A stretch of DNA of 64,000 bases from Bilabrum cf. latius (taxonomy: Eukaryota; Bigyra: Bicosoecida; Bigyra; Bicosoecida), in the NCBI GenBank assembly GCA_965178125.1, contig OZ237743.1, positions 930,001 through 994,000 on the forward strand, written 5' to 3'. Each line of letters opens with the position of its first letter. Position 1 is the stretch's first letter. Shown one piece after another: positions 11,256-25,300 of the stretch. Made by a program: the position numbers and the translations under genes. The notes under the pieces are model-generated. The model saw only the letters and a program-made list of their open reading frames with translations. It did not search any database and was not told where the DNA came from.

Positions 11256-12332
11256 ATGGAGAAAGAGCCACTCGATCGAAGGGTTGGACCGTCCAGCGGT
11301 GCAGGAGGAGCGCCTGGCGCTATTGCGGCCCCAGGAGCGCCCGCGATCAAGGCTCGTAACGTTTTGTCAATGCAAGGCGTGAAGCGGAATGAAGGCACTT
11401 GCTGTCCTTCCACTTTGTCGTGCATCATGGGCTCTGTCTGCCCCTGCACAATGCTGTGCGCCTGCGAGACTGTTGAGCCAAACACCGGCATGGTAGTGTT
11501 GACCTTTGGCAAGCTGACAAATGTGTTGGATGAGCCTGGCCTGTACATGTTGAACCCATGGTAAGCTTTAGACGCGATTCCCGAGGAGGCTTGCTGTGCC
11601 CTTCCCGAATGACTTTGTGCGTTGAATTCTTCCTCTTGGCTGCAACCTACAGTGGAACCGAGTCGTACAAGCTATCGCTTAAGGAGCGATCTTTGGATCT
11701 CCCGAACGTTGAAGTTGCGGACGCAAAGGGTGAGGGAGGGTCGATGCCTGAGTTGCATAATCGATTGGCAAGTCTCCCCGACATTCTCGACCTGCCATCC
11801 ATCGTTTCTTCCCTAAATGTCGCGCGCAGGCTCTCCGGTAGTGCTTAGCGCCATCGTTAATTGGAAGGTAACAGACCCGGTCGCCGCTGCCCTCGAGGTG
11901 GAGAGCGTGCGGGCGTATGTGCAGGCGATGGGCATGGCGGTGCTCAAGTCCGTGGCGAGCACCTATCCGTACGAATCTGCCGATGGGCACTCTCTCAAGG
12001 GCGAGACCGTGCACATCCAGGAAGAGCTGGTGCAGGCCCTGCAGGAGCGCGTGAAGCCGGCTGGCATCACCGTGCTCCGCTTCTCTCTCACGGACCTGTC
12101 GTACTCGTCCACGGTGGCGGGAGCCCTCCTCGTCAAGCAATCCGCTGAGGCGCTCGTCCAGGCAAGGAGGCTGCTCGTGCGCGGGGCCGTGGGGATCGCG
12201 CACCAGGCGGTGGAGCGGCTCAAGTCGGACGGCACTCGCCTGACGGAGGACGAGAGGATGCGCCTGGTGACCAACCTCCTGTCCGTCGTGTGCGGAGACA
12301 GCCGGGTGCAGCCCATAATCACACTAACCTGA
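11256..12332 (+). CDS. SPFH/Band-7 domain protein, copy B
   Basis: Three exons (11256-11560, 11653-11729, 11830-12332) with introns of 92 and 100 nt give 294 residues and a TGA stop. Splicing restores NPC|GTESYKLSLKERSLDLPN and DAKG|SPVVLSAIVNWKVTDP, matching copy A residue by residue. The Cys-rich N-terminal segment (CCPSTLSCIMGSVCPCTMLC) suggests multiple palmitoylation. The C-terminus CGDSRVQPIIT matches the usual end of this SPFH subfamily, which copy A lacks. There are no TAG codons in the frame. Likely role: membrane microdomain scaffold; the specific process is unknown. It converges on the first gene of the tandem array. Confidence 0.85.
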
Positions 12333-12466
12333 GAGGCTGGTATATAGTGCATGGGCGAGTGAATGCTGTCATGCTGTGTTTGACTGTCCCTGCACTCGAG
12401 ATGCTTGAAAATTTTTGTCTTCTTTAACACTCACTCCACCCTACATGCCCACCAGCCCCATGGTCC

Positions 12467-15400
12467 TCAGGCATGCGGTTCCGATGGCCATGGAAGCCAC
12501 ACGCCCAGACTCAGCGCCACGCTCCCAATCATGCATACCACAGACACCAACACCGGGACACACAAACGAGCCACCCGCTCGGCCCAGTACAGCCGCCTGT
12601 CTGCGCCCAACACCTGGAAACCGCCCTCCCCTGATCCAGCCCCCAGCTCACAGGCGTGCCACCCCAGCCCATTTCCATGGCACGGCCCGCTCCCGCTCGC
12701 GCACAGGAGGGCCCACAGAAGCACCACCAGCACGAGCAGATCCTCGGCCGATCGCCAGCAGGACGCATGCCACGCCACTTGTTTGTCCAACACGCTGAAG
12801 TGGATCGAGCCAGAACGCTCGTGAGACGCAATTGGTCGCGCACGCTCAGCGTTGCTCGTGGCGCCACTGGCCCTGGCCCACAATAGCCTCAGTGCATCCC
12901 ACTGCAGCACAGAGAGCAGCCGCGCGGTGATCGCCTCCCCGACGTGCACGGCCATGTATCGCCTGAGCCGGCTGTGCTCTGCAAGCCACGAGTCGTGCCA
13001 CTGCTACGGGGTCAATGCAGCGCCGCCGCGCTACCCTGCACCGATCACGCCGCTGACTCTGCTCGAGCTGCTCCTATTTGCTTCGCTGGAGTCGTCCATG
13101 AACCCGGCTGGGCCCTCCTTTCCATACAGGTGCGAAGCGGCCAACACTTCATTCTCGTCGTCCTGCTCGTCGCCTGACGACATGTCTTCCAACCGGTCGA
13201 CGGGGTGTAGGCCGTCCCTGGTAGAGGCAGGAATGGCAGCCGAACGCTGCAGCGACGCAGCGCCGCTCTCGTTCACCGACGGCAGCGACGGATCGACTGA
13301 CCCCCACGGCCTCATTCGACTGGAACTCAGCGGCGCTGTGATGGGCCCGGTGGCAGCTTCCGGTCCGTCGTAGTCGAAGTCTGCCCCATGCTGCTGGCGC
13401 GCAAGTTCACTACGAGCCGACATTGGCTCGCCTTGTCCTGCAGGGGCCCCATGACGGGCACCACGTGACCCCGAGGGCCCGATTCGCGTAGACCCGCTCA
13501 CGGACCGCGGAGCAGTTGTGCTCCTACTAGCCCCGCCATCAGGATCCCACTCAGACAAGGGGTCTGTAAGGCCACAGCAGCACCTCGCTACTTCTCTGCT
13601 GCCCATGATCACTACCAGCCCGCAGCACAATGCCACTCCCGGTATGCCTATCCTGGACTCGAGCAGCGCCACGGCTAGCACCACGTACTGCAGCCAGCGA
13701 CCCAGCATGCAGACAGCTGCAAGCTTGTTGCTGCTCGGACACATGCACGGCGTAGGCTCACGCTAACCCAAGTCTGCGCTGTACTACTGCTCGTTCCAGC
13801 TAGTGGTAGTAGGATTGTCGGCGCTGGGCAGGAGTAGTCCTCTCCCGTGGCCATCCAGCCCGTCCGCAGTAGTGGGCCCACTGTCAACCTTCCGAAAGCT
13901 CGACTACATACATAGCCCTACCAGCGAGGCCGCAATAATGACTGCGGTACATGCTTGCATGACCCCTGTCCAGCTCCTCGCATAGTCATAACCAACCGCA
14001 CTGCAGTCTGCCAGCCCCCTCCCGTACCCTCCGCGCAAGCAAGGCAAATACACGTCGTACTGCACGCTGCCAGCCGCAACGCTGGGCAGCCACACACCGC
14101 CCTCAGATCCAGGACGCTACCCACGCAGAATCGATGCAAGCTCGTGCGCCAACGTACCAGCGGACCGTCCTCGCTGCACCAAACTGCATCCACACCCTGC
14201 CCCAACCCCAAACTGGACCTCTGGCAGCTCCGGAATAGACACCGACACGTCCACCTCCACAGGCAGCTACGCTGGCATCGCGCTGCTGTTGCTGCGCAGA
14301 CCCGACGGACCCCCGCCGCTGATCCAACCGCCGGGAACAGGATCCAAAGCACGCACATCCAGCACCAGCACCTACAGCACCCGCACGCCCATCATCACGC
14401 CCGTGCGATTCACGCTGCGCCGCTCCCCGATGCCCGCCTCCACTCCGCGGCCCCGCTGCGTCCAGTCCACCTCGCCCAGCAAGTCGCCCACATCCGCCTG
14501 CACCTCCGCGCGCAGTCGCCGCAGCTGCTGCTCCGTGGGCGTGGGATACGCCAGGCCTAGACTGCCCGTCAGACTGAACTAAGCTGCAGGCCAAGTGCTG
14601 CGGTCGAATGCCAGCGTGAACCGCACCACCGCGCGACTGACCGGGTGTCGCTGCATCCACCGGGCGTCCCAGTGCATTCTCTTGCCCTCGTCTGCACGGC
14701 ATGCCATGCGCGGCCGAGCTTGTCCAAGGACCGTCTCGTATTCGGGCGGCTGCCAGCCCGTCATGTTGTCCCAGAAGTGGAACGACCCGACCACACCTGC
14801 CGCCTGCTCATCTGCTCGCGGTATCAGTGCGCGGCTCTGCAACAGCGCCGGGTACCCGCCCCACCGAGACAGCCACGGACGGGCCAGCGACACCACGCCC
14901 AACCAGCCAGACGACTCGTCCTGCTGATCCAGACCCACGTCCACGGCCAGATGGGTAGGGTCGTTGCACTCGGCCCGGCACACTGGCCGCATGAAGAACG
15001 CCCCGATGGGCGACGTGTCCATGCATGTCCAGCTGCCACCGTCGATGGGAGGCAGTGACAGGCTAGCAGGCGGGGCCACGATGCGCTGCAGGGCGGCTCC
15101 TCTGTATCTGGCCACGGGACCCTGCAGCACAGACGGTTGGCCTCCAATTGGCCATGGAGTTGGCGCCGGGCTCTCAAGTGTTTCCGTCGATCGTGGTGCC
15201 TCGTCCATTGCAGAGCGAGTCTTGTTACCCCACCCACCATCTGTTGAGATGTCGCCGGCCATAGCAGCCTAGCCAATCGTCGCAGCCAGCGACGAACGCG
15301 CCGCCGGGTAGTCGTAATGCACCACGTCCATCACATACTGCTCATCCAGGAAATGCGTCAGCGCGCATGCAAACCGAGGCACCCGCATGCCCATGCTCAC

Positions 15401-17044
15401 GTTGAAGTACTCGCCCTTGAGCCACTGCCGCACTGCATGCAGGTGCTCCGGGCTGCCCACGGTGGCATTGGCTGGCACCTCAGGGGAGCATGTCTTGGCT
15501 CGCACACAGGATGGGTCATCCACCACCACCATAGCGGAACGCTGCTTAAGCATTTCGGGGTGTGGGTTCTGGAAAGGATTGCCATCCAGGTCGCACATGA
15601 CCGACCCTCCGTCAGTATACATGAATGGGTCCTGCCCCGGCAGCCGAAGGATGGCAGCCAGTGGGGCCACGTTCATGATCGTCTGCACCACAAAGCCCCG
15701 GTTCACGGTCCATGGGTAGCTCGGTTGCGTGCTCCGAAGTCGGAGTCCTGGATCGTCCGGCCGCGATTCAAGACTCAACTGGGCTACGGTACCGGGCGGG
15801 TACACCACGGTCAGCACCTGGTGCCAGCGGTTGTACACGCCCGTGGCCTCTGCGGCCTCGAAGGGGAACTGCCTCGAGCCAGGGGGGTACGGGACGTGGT
15901 ATGCTCTGGTTGGCGGCACCTCGGTCACCTATGCCTCGCGATCTTTGCCAAACCGAGTCTTGTTCGCCAAGCCTGGCCCGCTGAATAGGCGGCTGCACTT
16001 CGCCGCCGGCACGTCTTGCGGGGGCTTGTGCCACACGATGGCCTGCCTGCATGTGTCGTTGGGCGCGATGGGCTCGTCCATGGTGGTGCAGGCCTTACTT
16101 GCCGTGATGCGGGGACAAATTCGCATAGGGAAGCGCATGCTGGCAGACCTGTACACGATCGTGTCAAAGGCACCGAATGGCATGTCATGCCCGAGACCGT
16201 AAGGCCAGTAGTTCGGTTTAGATCGCTTTGGCATGGGCGTCCACGGGAACTTCATCGAGGGTGCATTCAGGTTGGGGTACCTTGAGTAGCCCCCAATGAG
16301 GCCGGCCCCACCCCCGAAATTGAGCGCGCTGCTGCCCTGCTGAAACACGAACAGCCACTCCTCGGTAGTCCACGGCTCCACGGATCGCGTCGGAGGCAGC
16401 AGCGCGCTCGTCCTAGCGACCATGCCCCGCCGGTACGGTGCCTCCTGACGGGATGCCGCTGCGGCGTACGTGCTGTGGTACGGGGCGGCCAAAGTCACGT
16501 TCCGAAGGCATTCAGGTGAGTATGCCCCTGTCTTTGCATCCACGCTGCATCTGCTCTCCGGCCCTAGCCACGTGCCTCCAGGACTCGACCGGCCCCATCG
16601 CCACCTGGACTGCGTGCCCGGCTGCTGCTGCGGCTCCCATGGCAACGGAACCATATCGCATCCGCCTGTGTCGGCTCCATCGGGCGATGGCCGGGCAGCA
16701 GCGTCGTCTGGCGTGATGATACGAAGTTCTCGATCCGCAGGTGACTTTGTACCGATGCCCAAGGCCATGGGCCCCCTTGTTGCGAACCAGGTGGCTGCGG
16801 CGTACGAGCAGGGATGGACTTTCCATCAAGCATTGATGTAATGCTCACCCTTGCATACATCTGCAAATATATTTTGCATGCTATTAAAATTGTTGCGTTT
16901 GAGCTCACCATTGCAGACAGCGACAGCTGCCCCTTGAAGCAGCAGCGTCTGTGGGCCACTCTTTCGCATGGCTTCATGGACGTTCACAGCTGTAGTACAG
17001 CACCACAGGATGGTAATGAATAATAGAATTATAGAGCACGCCAT
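12467..17044 (-). CDS. array gene 1: large signal-peptide, multi-TM protein of unknown family
   Basis: Exon 1 runs 17044-16909 and exon 2 runs 16818-12467, around a 90-nt GT-AG intron; 1495 residues; TGA stop. The start encodes a signal peptide (MACSIILLFITILWCC). About 980 residues of presumed ectodomain follow, with many Cys and N-glycosylation sequons (NVT, NDT, NKT, NAT, NVS, NMT), then about five hydrophobic helices separated by a Ser/Asp-rich loop. Twelve in-frame TAGs occur and no TAA or TGA before the end. Without splicing, a TGA would interrupt the frame near residue 72, which supports the intron. The last residues differ from copies 2 and 3 (GVWLPWPSEPHA instead of GAWIM) because repeat homology ends at 12502. 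I do not recognise the family; receptor or channel-like topology is an inference. Confidence 0.75.
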
Positions 17045-17404
17045 ATTGTGAACCTTTTGAGGGTAGATATTTGGGGGGCACTTTGGAAACGAGGCTGACT
17101 AGATGAGCTGTAGGCCTAGTCTAGTCTCTGCAAATTATTTCAGCTGCCTCCTGGCCGTTTGATTCCAATTACAGCCTAGATCAATTGATATTAAATCCAG
17201 GATGTGCCAAAGAGTCGGGGAGTTGACCTTATTTGCCCCCCTGCGAAGTGCTCGGTCACTTGATGATGAGGGTTGGCGAGCACAAGGGAGTCATGGTCGC
17301 AAGCTCCACCCTATTGGCCTGGGGGCGCTCACAAATGCATTTGTGGAAAGACATCATTAGAAACAAAACCATAAATCGTTGCCTAAGTGCTCACATGATC
17401 CACG
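12502..17404. repeat. tandem array unit 1 (4903 bp)
   Basis: Direct repeat of a gene plus spacer. Homology begins at CGCCCAGACTCAGCGCC (12502) and the same sequence recurs exactly 4903 bp later. Identity to units 2 and 3 is very high over most of the unit. Confidence 0.95.
17045..17390. other. array spacer 1
   Basis: Region upstream of array gene 1 and downstream of array gene 2, AT-richer than the genes. It presumably carries the promoter of gene 1 and terminator of gene 2. The equivalent spacer is repeated at 21948-22293 and 26851-27185. No specific element was recognised. Confidence 0.5.
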
Positions 17405-20400
17405 CGCCCAGACTCAGCGCCACGCTCCCAATCATACCTACCACAGACACCAACACCGGGACACACAAACGAGCCACCCGCTCGGCCCAATACAGCCGCC
17501 TGTCTGCGCCCAACACCTGGAAACCGCCCTCCCCTGATCCGACGCCCAGCTCACAGGCGCGCCACCCCAGCCCATTTCCATGGCACGGCCCGCTCCCGCT
17601 CGCGCACAGGAGGGCCCACAGAAGCACCACCAGCACGAGCAGATCCTCGGCCGATCGCCAGCAGGACGCATGCCACGCCACTTGTTTGTCCAACACGCTG
17701 AAGTGGATCGAGCCAGAACGCTCGTGAGACGCAATTGGTCGCGCACGCTCAGCGTTGCCCGTGGCGCCACTGGCCCTGGCCCACAATAGCCTCAGTGTAT
17801 CCCACTGCAGCACAGAGAGTAGCCGCACGGTGATCGCCCCCCCGACGTGCACGGCCATGTATCGCCTGAGCCGGCTGTGCTCTGCAAGCCACGAGTCGTG
17901 CCACTGCTACGGGGTCAATGAAGCGCCGCCGCGCTACCCTGTACCGATCACGCCGCTGACTCTGCTCGAGCTGCTCCTATTTGCTTCGCTGGAGTCGTCC
18001 ATGAACCCGGCTGGGCCCTCCTTTCCATACAGGTGCGAAGCGGCCAACACTTCATTCTCGTCGTCCTGCTCGTCGCCTGACGACATGTCTTCCAACCGGT
18101 CGACGGGGTGTAGGCCGTCCCTGGTAGAGGCAGGAATGGCAGCCGAACGCTGCAGCGACGCAGCGCCGCTCTCGTTCACCGACGGCAGCGACGGATCGAC
18201 TGACCCCCACGGCCTCATTCGACTGGAACTCAGCGGCGCTGTGATGGGCCCGGTGGCAGCTTCCGGTCCGTCGTAGTCGAAGTCTGCCCCATGCTGCTGG
18301 CGCGCAAGTTCACTACGAGCCGACATTGGCTCGTCTTGTCCTGCAGGGGCCCCATGACGGGCACCACATGACCCCGAGGGCCCGATTCGCGTAGACCCGC
18401 TCACGGACCGCGGAGCAGTTGTGCTCCTACTAGCCCCGCCATCAGGATCCCACTCAGACAAGGGGTCTGTAAGGCCACAGCAGCACCTCGCTACTTCTCT
18501 GCTGCCCATGATCACTACCAGCCCGCAGCACAATGCCACTCCCGGTATGCCTATCCTGGACTCGAGCAGCGCCACGGCTAGCACCACGTACTGCAGCCAG
18601 CGACCCAGCATGCAGACAGCTGCAAGCTTGTTGCTGCTCGGACACATGCACGGCGTAGGCTCACGCTAACCCAAGTCTGCGCTGTACTACTGCTCGTTCC
18701 AGCTAGTGGTAGTAGGATTGTCGGCGCTGGGCAGGAGTAGTCCTCTCCCGTGGCCATCCAGCCCGTCCGCAGTAGTGGGCCCACTGTCAACCTTCCGAAA
18801 GCTCGACTACATACATAATCCTACCAGCGAGGCCGCAATAATGACTGCGGTACATGCTTGCATGACCCCTGTCCAGCTCCTCGCATAGTGATAACCAACC
18901 GCACTGCAGTCTGCCAGCCCCCTCCCGTACCCTCCGCGCAAGCAAGGCAAGTACACGTCGTACTGCACGCTCCCAGCCGCAACGCTGGGCAGCCACACAC
19001 CGCCCTCAGATCCAGGACGCTACCCACGCAGAATCGATGCAAGCTCGTGCGCCAACGTACCAGCGGACCGTCCTCGCTGCACCAAACTGCATCCACACCC
19101 TGCCCCAACCCCAAACTGGACCTCTGGCAGCTCCGGAATAGACACCGACACGTCCACCTCCACAGGCAGCTATGCTGGCATCGCGCTGCTGTTGCCGCGC
19201 AGACCCGACGGACCCCCGCCGCTGATCCAACCGCCGGGCACAGGATCCAAAGCACGCACATCCAGCACCAGCACCTACAGCACCCGCACGCCCATCATCA
19301 CGCCCGTGCGATTCACGCTGCGCCGCTCCCCGATGCCTACCTCCACTCCGCGGCCCCGCTGCGTCCAGTCCACCTCGCCCAGCAAGTCGCCCATATCCGC
19401 CTGCACCTCCGCGCGCAGTCGCCGCAGCTGCTGCTCCGTGGGCGTGGGATACGCCAGGCCTAGACTGCCCGTCAGACTGAACTAAGCTGCAGGCCAAGTG
19501 CTGCGGTCGAATGCCAGCGTGAACCGCACCACCGCGCGACTGACCGGGTGTCGCTGCATCCATCGAGCGTCCCAGTGCATTCTCTTGCCCTCGTCTGCAC
19601 GGCATGCCATGCGCGGCCGAGCTGGTCCAAGGACCGTCTCGTATTCGGGCGGCTGCCAGCCCGTCATGTTGTCCCAGAAGTGGAACGACCCGACCACACC
19701 TGCCGCCTGCTCATCTGCTCGCGGCATCAGTGCGCGGCTCTGCAACAGCGCCGGGTACCCGCCCCACCGAGACAGCCACGGACGGGCCAGCGACACCACG
19801 CCCAACCAGCCAGACGACTCGTCCTGCTGATCCAGACCCACGTCCACGGCCAGATGGGTAGGGTCGTTGCACTCGGCCCGGCACACTGGCCGCATGAAGA
19901 ACGCCCCGATGGGCGACGTGTCCATGCATGTCCAGCTGCCACCGTCGATGGGAGGCAGTGACAGGCTAGCAGGCGGGGCCACGATGCGCTGCAGGGCGGC
20001 TCCTCTGTATCTGGCCACGGGACCCTGCAGCACAGACGGTTGGCCTCCAATTGGCCATGGAGTTGGCGCCGGGCTCTCAAGTGATTCCGTCGATCGTGGT
20101 GCCTCGTCCAATGCAGAGCGAGTCTTGTTACCCCACCCACCATCTGTTGAGATGTCGCCGGCCATAGCAGCCTAGCCAATCGTTGCAGCCAGCGACGAAC
20201 GCGCTGCCGGGTAGTCGTAGTGCACCACGTCCATCACATACTGCTCATCCAGGAAATGCGTCAGCGCGCATGCAAACCGAGGCACCCGCATGCCCATGCT
20301 CACGTTGAAATACTCGCCCTTGAGCCACTGCCGCACTGCATGCAGGTGCTCCGGGCTGCCCACGGTGGCGTTGGCTGGCACCTCAGGGGAGCATGTCTTG

Positions 20401-21947
20401 GCTCGCACACAGGATGGGTCATCCACCACCACCATAGCGGAACGCTGCTTGATCAGTCCGGGGAATGGGTTCAAAAACGGATTCCCACCTAGGTCGCACA
20501 TGACCGACCCTCCGTCAGTGTACATGAATGGGTCCTGCCCCGGCAGCCGAAGGATGGCAGCCAGTGGGGCCACATTCATGATCGTCTGCACCACAAAGCC
20601 TCGATTCACGGTCCATGGGTAGCTCGGTTGCGTGCTCCGAAGTCGGAGTCCTGGATCGTCCGGCCGCGATTCGAGACTCAGCTGAGCCACGGTACCGGGC
20701 GGATACACCACGGTCAGCACCTGGTGCCAGCGGTTGTACACGCCTGTGGCCTCTGCGGCCTCGAAGGGGAACTGCCTCGAGCCAGGGGGGTACGGGACGT
20801 GGTATGCTCTGGTTGGCGGCACCTCGGTCACCTATGCCTCGCGATCTTTGCCAAACCGAGTCTTGTTCGCCAAGCCTGGCCCGCTGAATAGGCGGCTGCA
20901 CTTCGCCGCCGGCACGTCTTGCGGGGGCTTGTGCCACACGATGGCCTGTCTGCACGTGTCGTTGGGCGCGATGGGCTCGTCCATGGTGGTGCAGGCCTTA
21001 CTTGCCGTGATGCGGGGACAAATTCGCATAGGGAAGCGCATGCTGGCAGACCTGTACACGATCGTGTCAAAGGCACCGAATGGCATGTCATGCCCGAGAC
21101 CGTAAGGCCAGTAGTTCGGTTTAGATCGCTTTGGCATGGGCGTCCACGGGAACTTCATCGAGGGTGCATTCAGGTTGGGGTACCTTGAGTAGCCCCCAAT
21201 GAGGCCGGCCCCACCCCCGAAATTGAGCGCGCTGCTGCCCTGCTGAAACACGAACAGCCACTCCTCGGTAGTCCACGGCTCCACGGATCGCGTCGGAGGC
21301 AGCAGCGCGCTCGTCCTAGCGACCATGCCCCGCCGGTACGGTGCCTCCTGACGGGATGCCGCTGCGGCGTACGTGCTGTGGTACGGGGCGGCCAAAGTCA
21401 CGTTCCGAAGGCATTCAGGTGAGTATGCCCCTGTCTTTGCATCCACGCTGCATCTGCTCTCCGGCCCTAGCCACGTGCCTCCAGGACTCGACCGGCCCCA
21501 TCGCCACCTGGACTGCGTGCCCGGCTGCTGCTGCGGCTCCCATGGCAACGGAACCATATCGCATCCGCCTGTGTCGGCTCCATCGGGCGATGGCCGGGCA
21601 GCAGCGTCGTCTGGCGTGATGATACGAAGTTCTCGATCCGCAGGTGACTTTGTACCGATGCCCAAGGCCATGGGCCCCCTTGTTGCGAACCAGGTGGCTG
21701 CGGCGTACGAGCAGGGATGGACTTTCCATCAAGCATTGATGTAATGCTCACCCTTGCATACATCTGCAAATATATTTTGCATGCTATTAAAATTGTTGCG
21801 TTTGAGCTCACCATTGCAGACAGCGACAGCTGCCCCTTGAAGCAGCAGCGTCTGTGGGCCACTCTTTCGCATGGCTTCATGGACGTTCACAGCTGTAGTA
21901 CAGCACCACAGGATGGTAATGAATAATAGAATTATAGAGCACGCCAT
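17391..21947 (-). CDS. array gene 2: large signal-peptide, multi-TM protein
   Basis: Same structure as array gene 1. Exon 1 is 21947-21812, intron 21722-21811 (90 nt), exon 2 21721-17391; 1488 residues; TGA stop; C-terminus LSLGAWIM. The same 12 TAG positions are conserved. Relative to copies 1 and 3 it is most different in a 46-bp patch at 20449-20494, encoding NPFLNPFPGLIKQR where copy 1 has NPFQNPHPEMLKQR. The predicted layout is signal peptide, ~980-residue Cys-containing ectodomain, then clustered hydrophobic helices with a cytosolic Ser/Asp-rich loop. Confidence 0.75.
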
Positions 21948-22307
21948 ATTGTGAACCTTTTGAGGGTAGATATTTGGGGGGCACTTTGGAAACGAGGCTG
22001 ACTAGATGAGCTGTAGGCCTAGTCTAGTCTCTGCAAATTATTTCAGCTGCCTCCTGGCCGTTTGATTCCAATTACAGCCTAGATCAATTGATATTAAATC
22101 CAGGATGTGCCAAAGAGTCGGGGAGTTGACCTTATTTGCCCCCCTGCGAAGTGCTCGGTCACTTGATGATGAGGGTTGGCGAGCACAAGGGAGTCATGGT
22201 CGCAAGCTCCACCCTATTGGCCTGGGGGCGCTCACAAATGCATTTGTGGAAAGACATCATTAGAAACAAAACCATAAATCGTTGCCTAAGTGCTCACATG
22301 ATCCACG
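17405..22307. repeat. tandem array unit 2 (4903 bp)
   Basis: Second direct repeat unit, offset exactly 4903 bp from unit 1. The stretch 20893-22307 looks essentially identical to unit 1, while 20150-20890 differs at scattered sites and in one dense patch. Confidence 0.95.
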
Positions 22308-25300
22308 CGCCCAGACTCAGCGCCACGCTCCCAATCATACCTACCACAGACACCAACACCGGGACACACAAACGAGCCACCCGCTCGGCCCAATACAGCC
22401 GCCTGTCTGCGCCCAACACCTGGAAACCGCCCTCCCCTGATCCGACGCCCAGCTCACAGGCGCGCCACCCCAGCCCATTTCCATGGCACGGCCCGCTCCC
22501 GCTCGCGCACAGGAGGGCCCACAGAAGCACCACCAGCACGAGCAGATCCTCGGCCGATCGCCAGCAGGACGCATGCCACGCCACTTGTTTGTCCAACACG
22601 CTGAAGTGGATCGAGCCAGAACGCTCGTGAGACGCAATTGGTCGCGCACGCTCAGCGTTGCCCGTGGCGCCACTGGCCCTGGCCCACAATAGCCTCAGTG
22701 CATCCCACTGCAGCACAGAGAGTAGCCGCACGGTGATCGCCCCCCCGACGTGCACGGCCATGTATCGCCTGAGCCGGCTGTGCTCTGCAAGCCACGAGTC
22801 GTGCCACTGCTACGGGGTCAATGAAGCGCCGCCGCGCTACCCTGTACCGATCACGCCGCTGACTCTGCTCGAGCTGCTCCTATTTGCTTCGCTGGAGTCG
22901 TCCATGAACCCGGCTGGGCCCTCCTTTCCATACAGGTGCGAAGCGGCCAACACTTCATTCTCGTCGTCCTGCTCGTCGCCTGACGACATGTCTTCCAACC
23001 GGTCGACGGGGTGTAGGCCGTCCCTGGTAGAGGCAGGAATGGCAGCCGAACGCTGCAGCGACGCAGCGCCGCTCTCGTTCACCGACGGCAGCGACGGATC
23101 GACTGACCCCCACGGCCTCATTCGACTGGAACTCAGCGGCGCTGTGATGGGCCCGGTGGCAGCTTCCGGTCCGTCGTAGTCGAAGTCTGCCCCATGCTGC
23201 TGGCGCGCAAGTTCACTACGAGCCGACATTGGCTCGTCTTGTCCTGCAGGGGCCCCATGACGGGCACCACATGACCCCGAGGGCCCGATTCGCGTAGACC
23301 CGCTCACGGACCGCGGAGCAGTTGTGCTCCTACTAGCCCCGCCATCAGTATCCCACTCAGACAAGGGGTCTGTAAGGCCACAGCAGCACCTCGCTACTTC
23401 TCTGCTGCCCATGATCACTACCAGCCCGCAGCACAATGCCACTCCCGGTATGCCTATCCTGGACTCGAGCAGCGCCACGGCTAGCACCACGTACTGCAGC
23501 CAGCGACCCAGCATGCAGACAGCTGCAAGCTTGTTGCTGCTCGGACACATGCACGGCGTAGGCTCACGCTAACCCAAGTCTGCGCTGTACTACTGCTCGT
23601 TCCAGCTAGTGGTAGTAGGATTGTCGGCGCTGGGCAGGAGTAGTCCTCTCCCGTGGCCATCCAGCCCGTCCGCAGTAGTGGGCCCACTGTCAACCTTCCG
23701 AAAGCTCGACTACATACATAATCCTACCAGCGAGGCCGCAATAATGACTGCGGTACATGCTTGCATGACCCCTGTCCAGCTCCTCGCATAGTGATAACCA
23801 ACCGCACTGCAGTCTGCCAGCCCCCTCCCGTACCCTCCGCGCAAGCAAGGCAAGTACACGTCGTACTGCACGCTCCCAGCCGCAACGCTGGGCAGCCACA
23901 CACCGCCCTCAGATCCAGGACGCTACCCACGCAGAATCGATGCAAGCTCGTGCGCCAACGTACCAGCGGACCGTCCTCGCTGCACCAAACTGCATCCACA
24001 CCCTGCCCCAACCCCAAACTGGACCTCTGGCAGCTCCGGAATAGACACCGACACGTCCACCTCCACAGGCAGCTATGCTGGCATCGCGCTGCTGTTGCCG
24101 CGCAGACCCGACGGACCCCCGCCGCTGATCCAACCGCCGGGCACAGGATCCAAAGCACGCACATCCAGCACCAGCACCTACAGCACCCGCACGCCCATCA
24201 TCACGCCCGTGCGATTCACGCTGCGCCGCTCCCCGATGCCTACCTCCACTCCGCGGCCCCGCTGCGTCCAGTCCACCTCGCCCAGCAAGTCGCCCATATC
24301 CGCCTGCACCTCCGCGCGCAGTCGCCGCAGCTGCTGCTCCGTGGGCGTGGGATACGCCAGGCCTAGACTGCCCGTCAGACTGAACTAAGCTGCAGGCCAA
24401 GTGCTGCGGTCGAATGCCAGCGTGAACCGCACCACCGCGCGACTGACCGGGTGTCGCTGCATCCATCGGGCGTCCCAGTGCATTCTCTTGCCCTCGTCTG
24501 CACGGCATGCCATGCGCGGCCGAGCTGGTCCAAGGACTGTCTCGTATTCGGGCGGCTGCCAGCCCGTCATGTTGTCCCAGAAGTGGAACGACCCGACCAC
24601 ACCTGCCGCCTGCTCATCTGCTCGCGGTATCAGTGCGCGGCTCTGCAACAGCGCCGGGTACCCGCCCCACCGAGACAGCCACGGACGGGCCAGCGACACC
24701 ACGCCCAACCAGCCAGACGACTCGTCCTGCTGATCCAGACCCACGTCCACGGCCAGATGGGTAGGGTCGTTGCACTCGGCCCGGCACACTGGCCGCATGA
24801 AGAACGCCCCGATGGGCGACGTGTCCATGCATGTCCAGCTGCCACCGTCGATGGGAGGCAGTGACAGGCTAGCAGGCGGGGCCACGATGCGCTGCAGGGC
24901 GGCTCCTCTGTATCTGGCCACGGGACCCTGCAGCACAGACGGTTGGCCTCCAATTGGCCATGGAGTTGGCGCCGGGCTCTCAAGTGATTCCGTCGATCGT
25001 GGTGCCTCGTCCAATGCAGAGCGAGTCTTGTTACCCCACCCACCATCTGTTGAGATGTCGCCGGCCATAGCAGCCTAGCCAATCGTCGCAGCCAGCGACG
25101 AACGCGCCGCCGGGTAGTCGTAATGCACCACGTCCATCACATACTGCTCATCCAGGAAATGCGTCAGCGCGCATGCAAACCGAGGCACCCGCATGCCCAT
25201 GCTCACGTTGAAATACTCGCCCTTGAGCCACTGCCGCACTGTATGCAGGTGCTCCGGGCTACCCACGGTGGCATTGGCTGGCACCTCAGGGGAGCATGTC

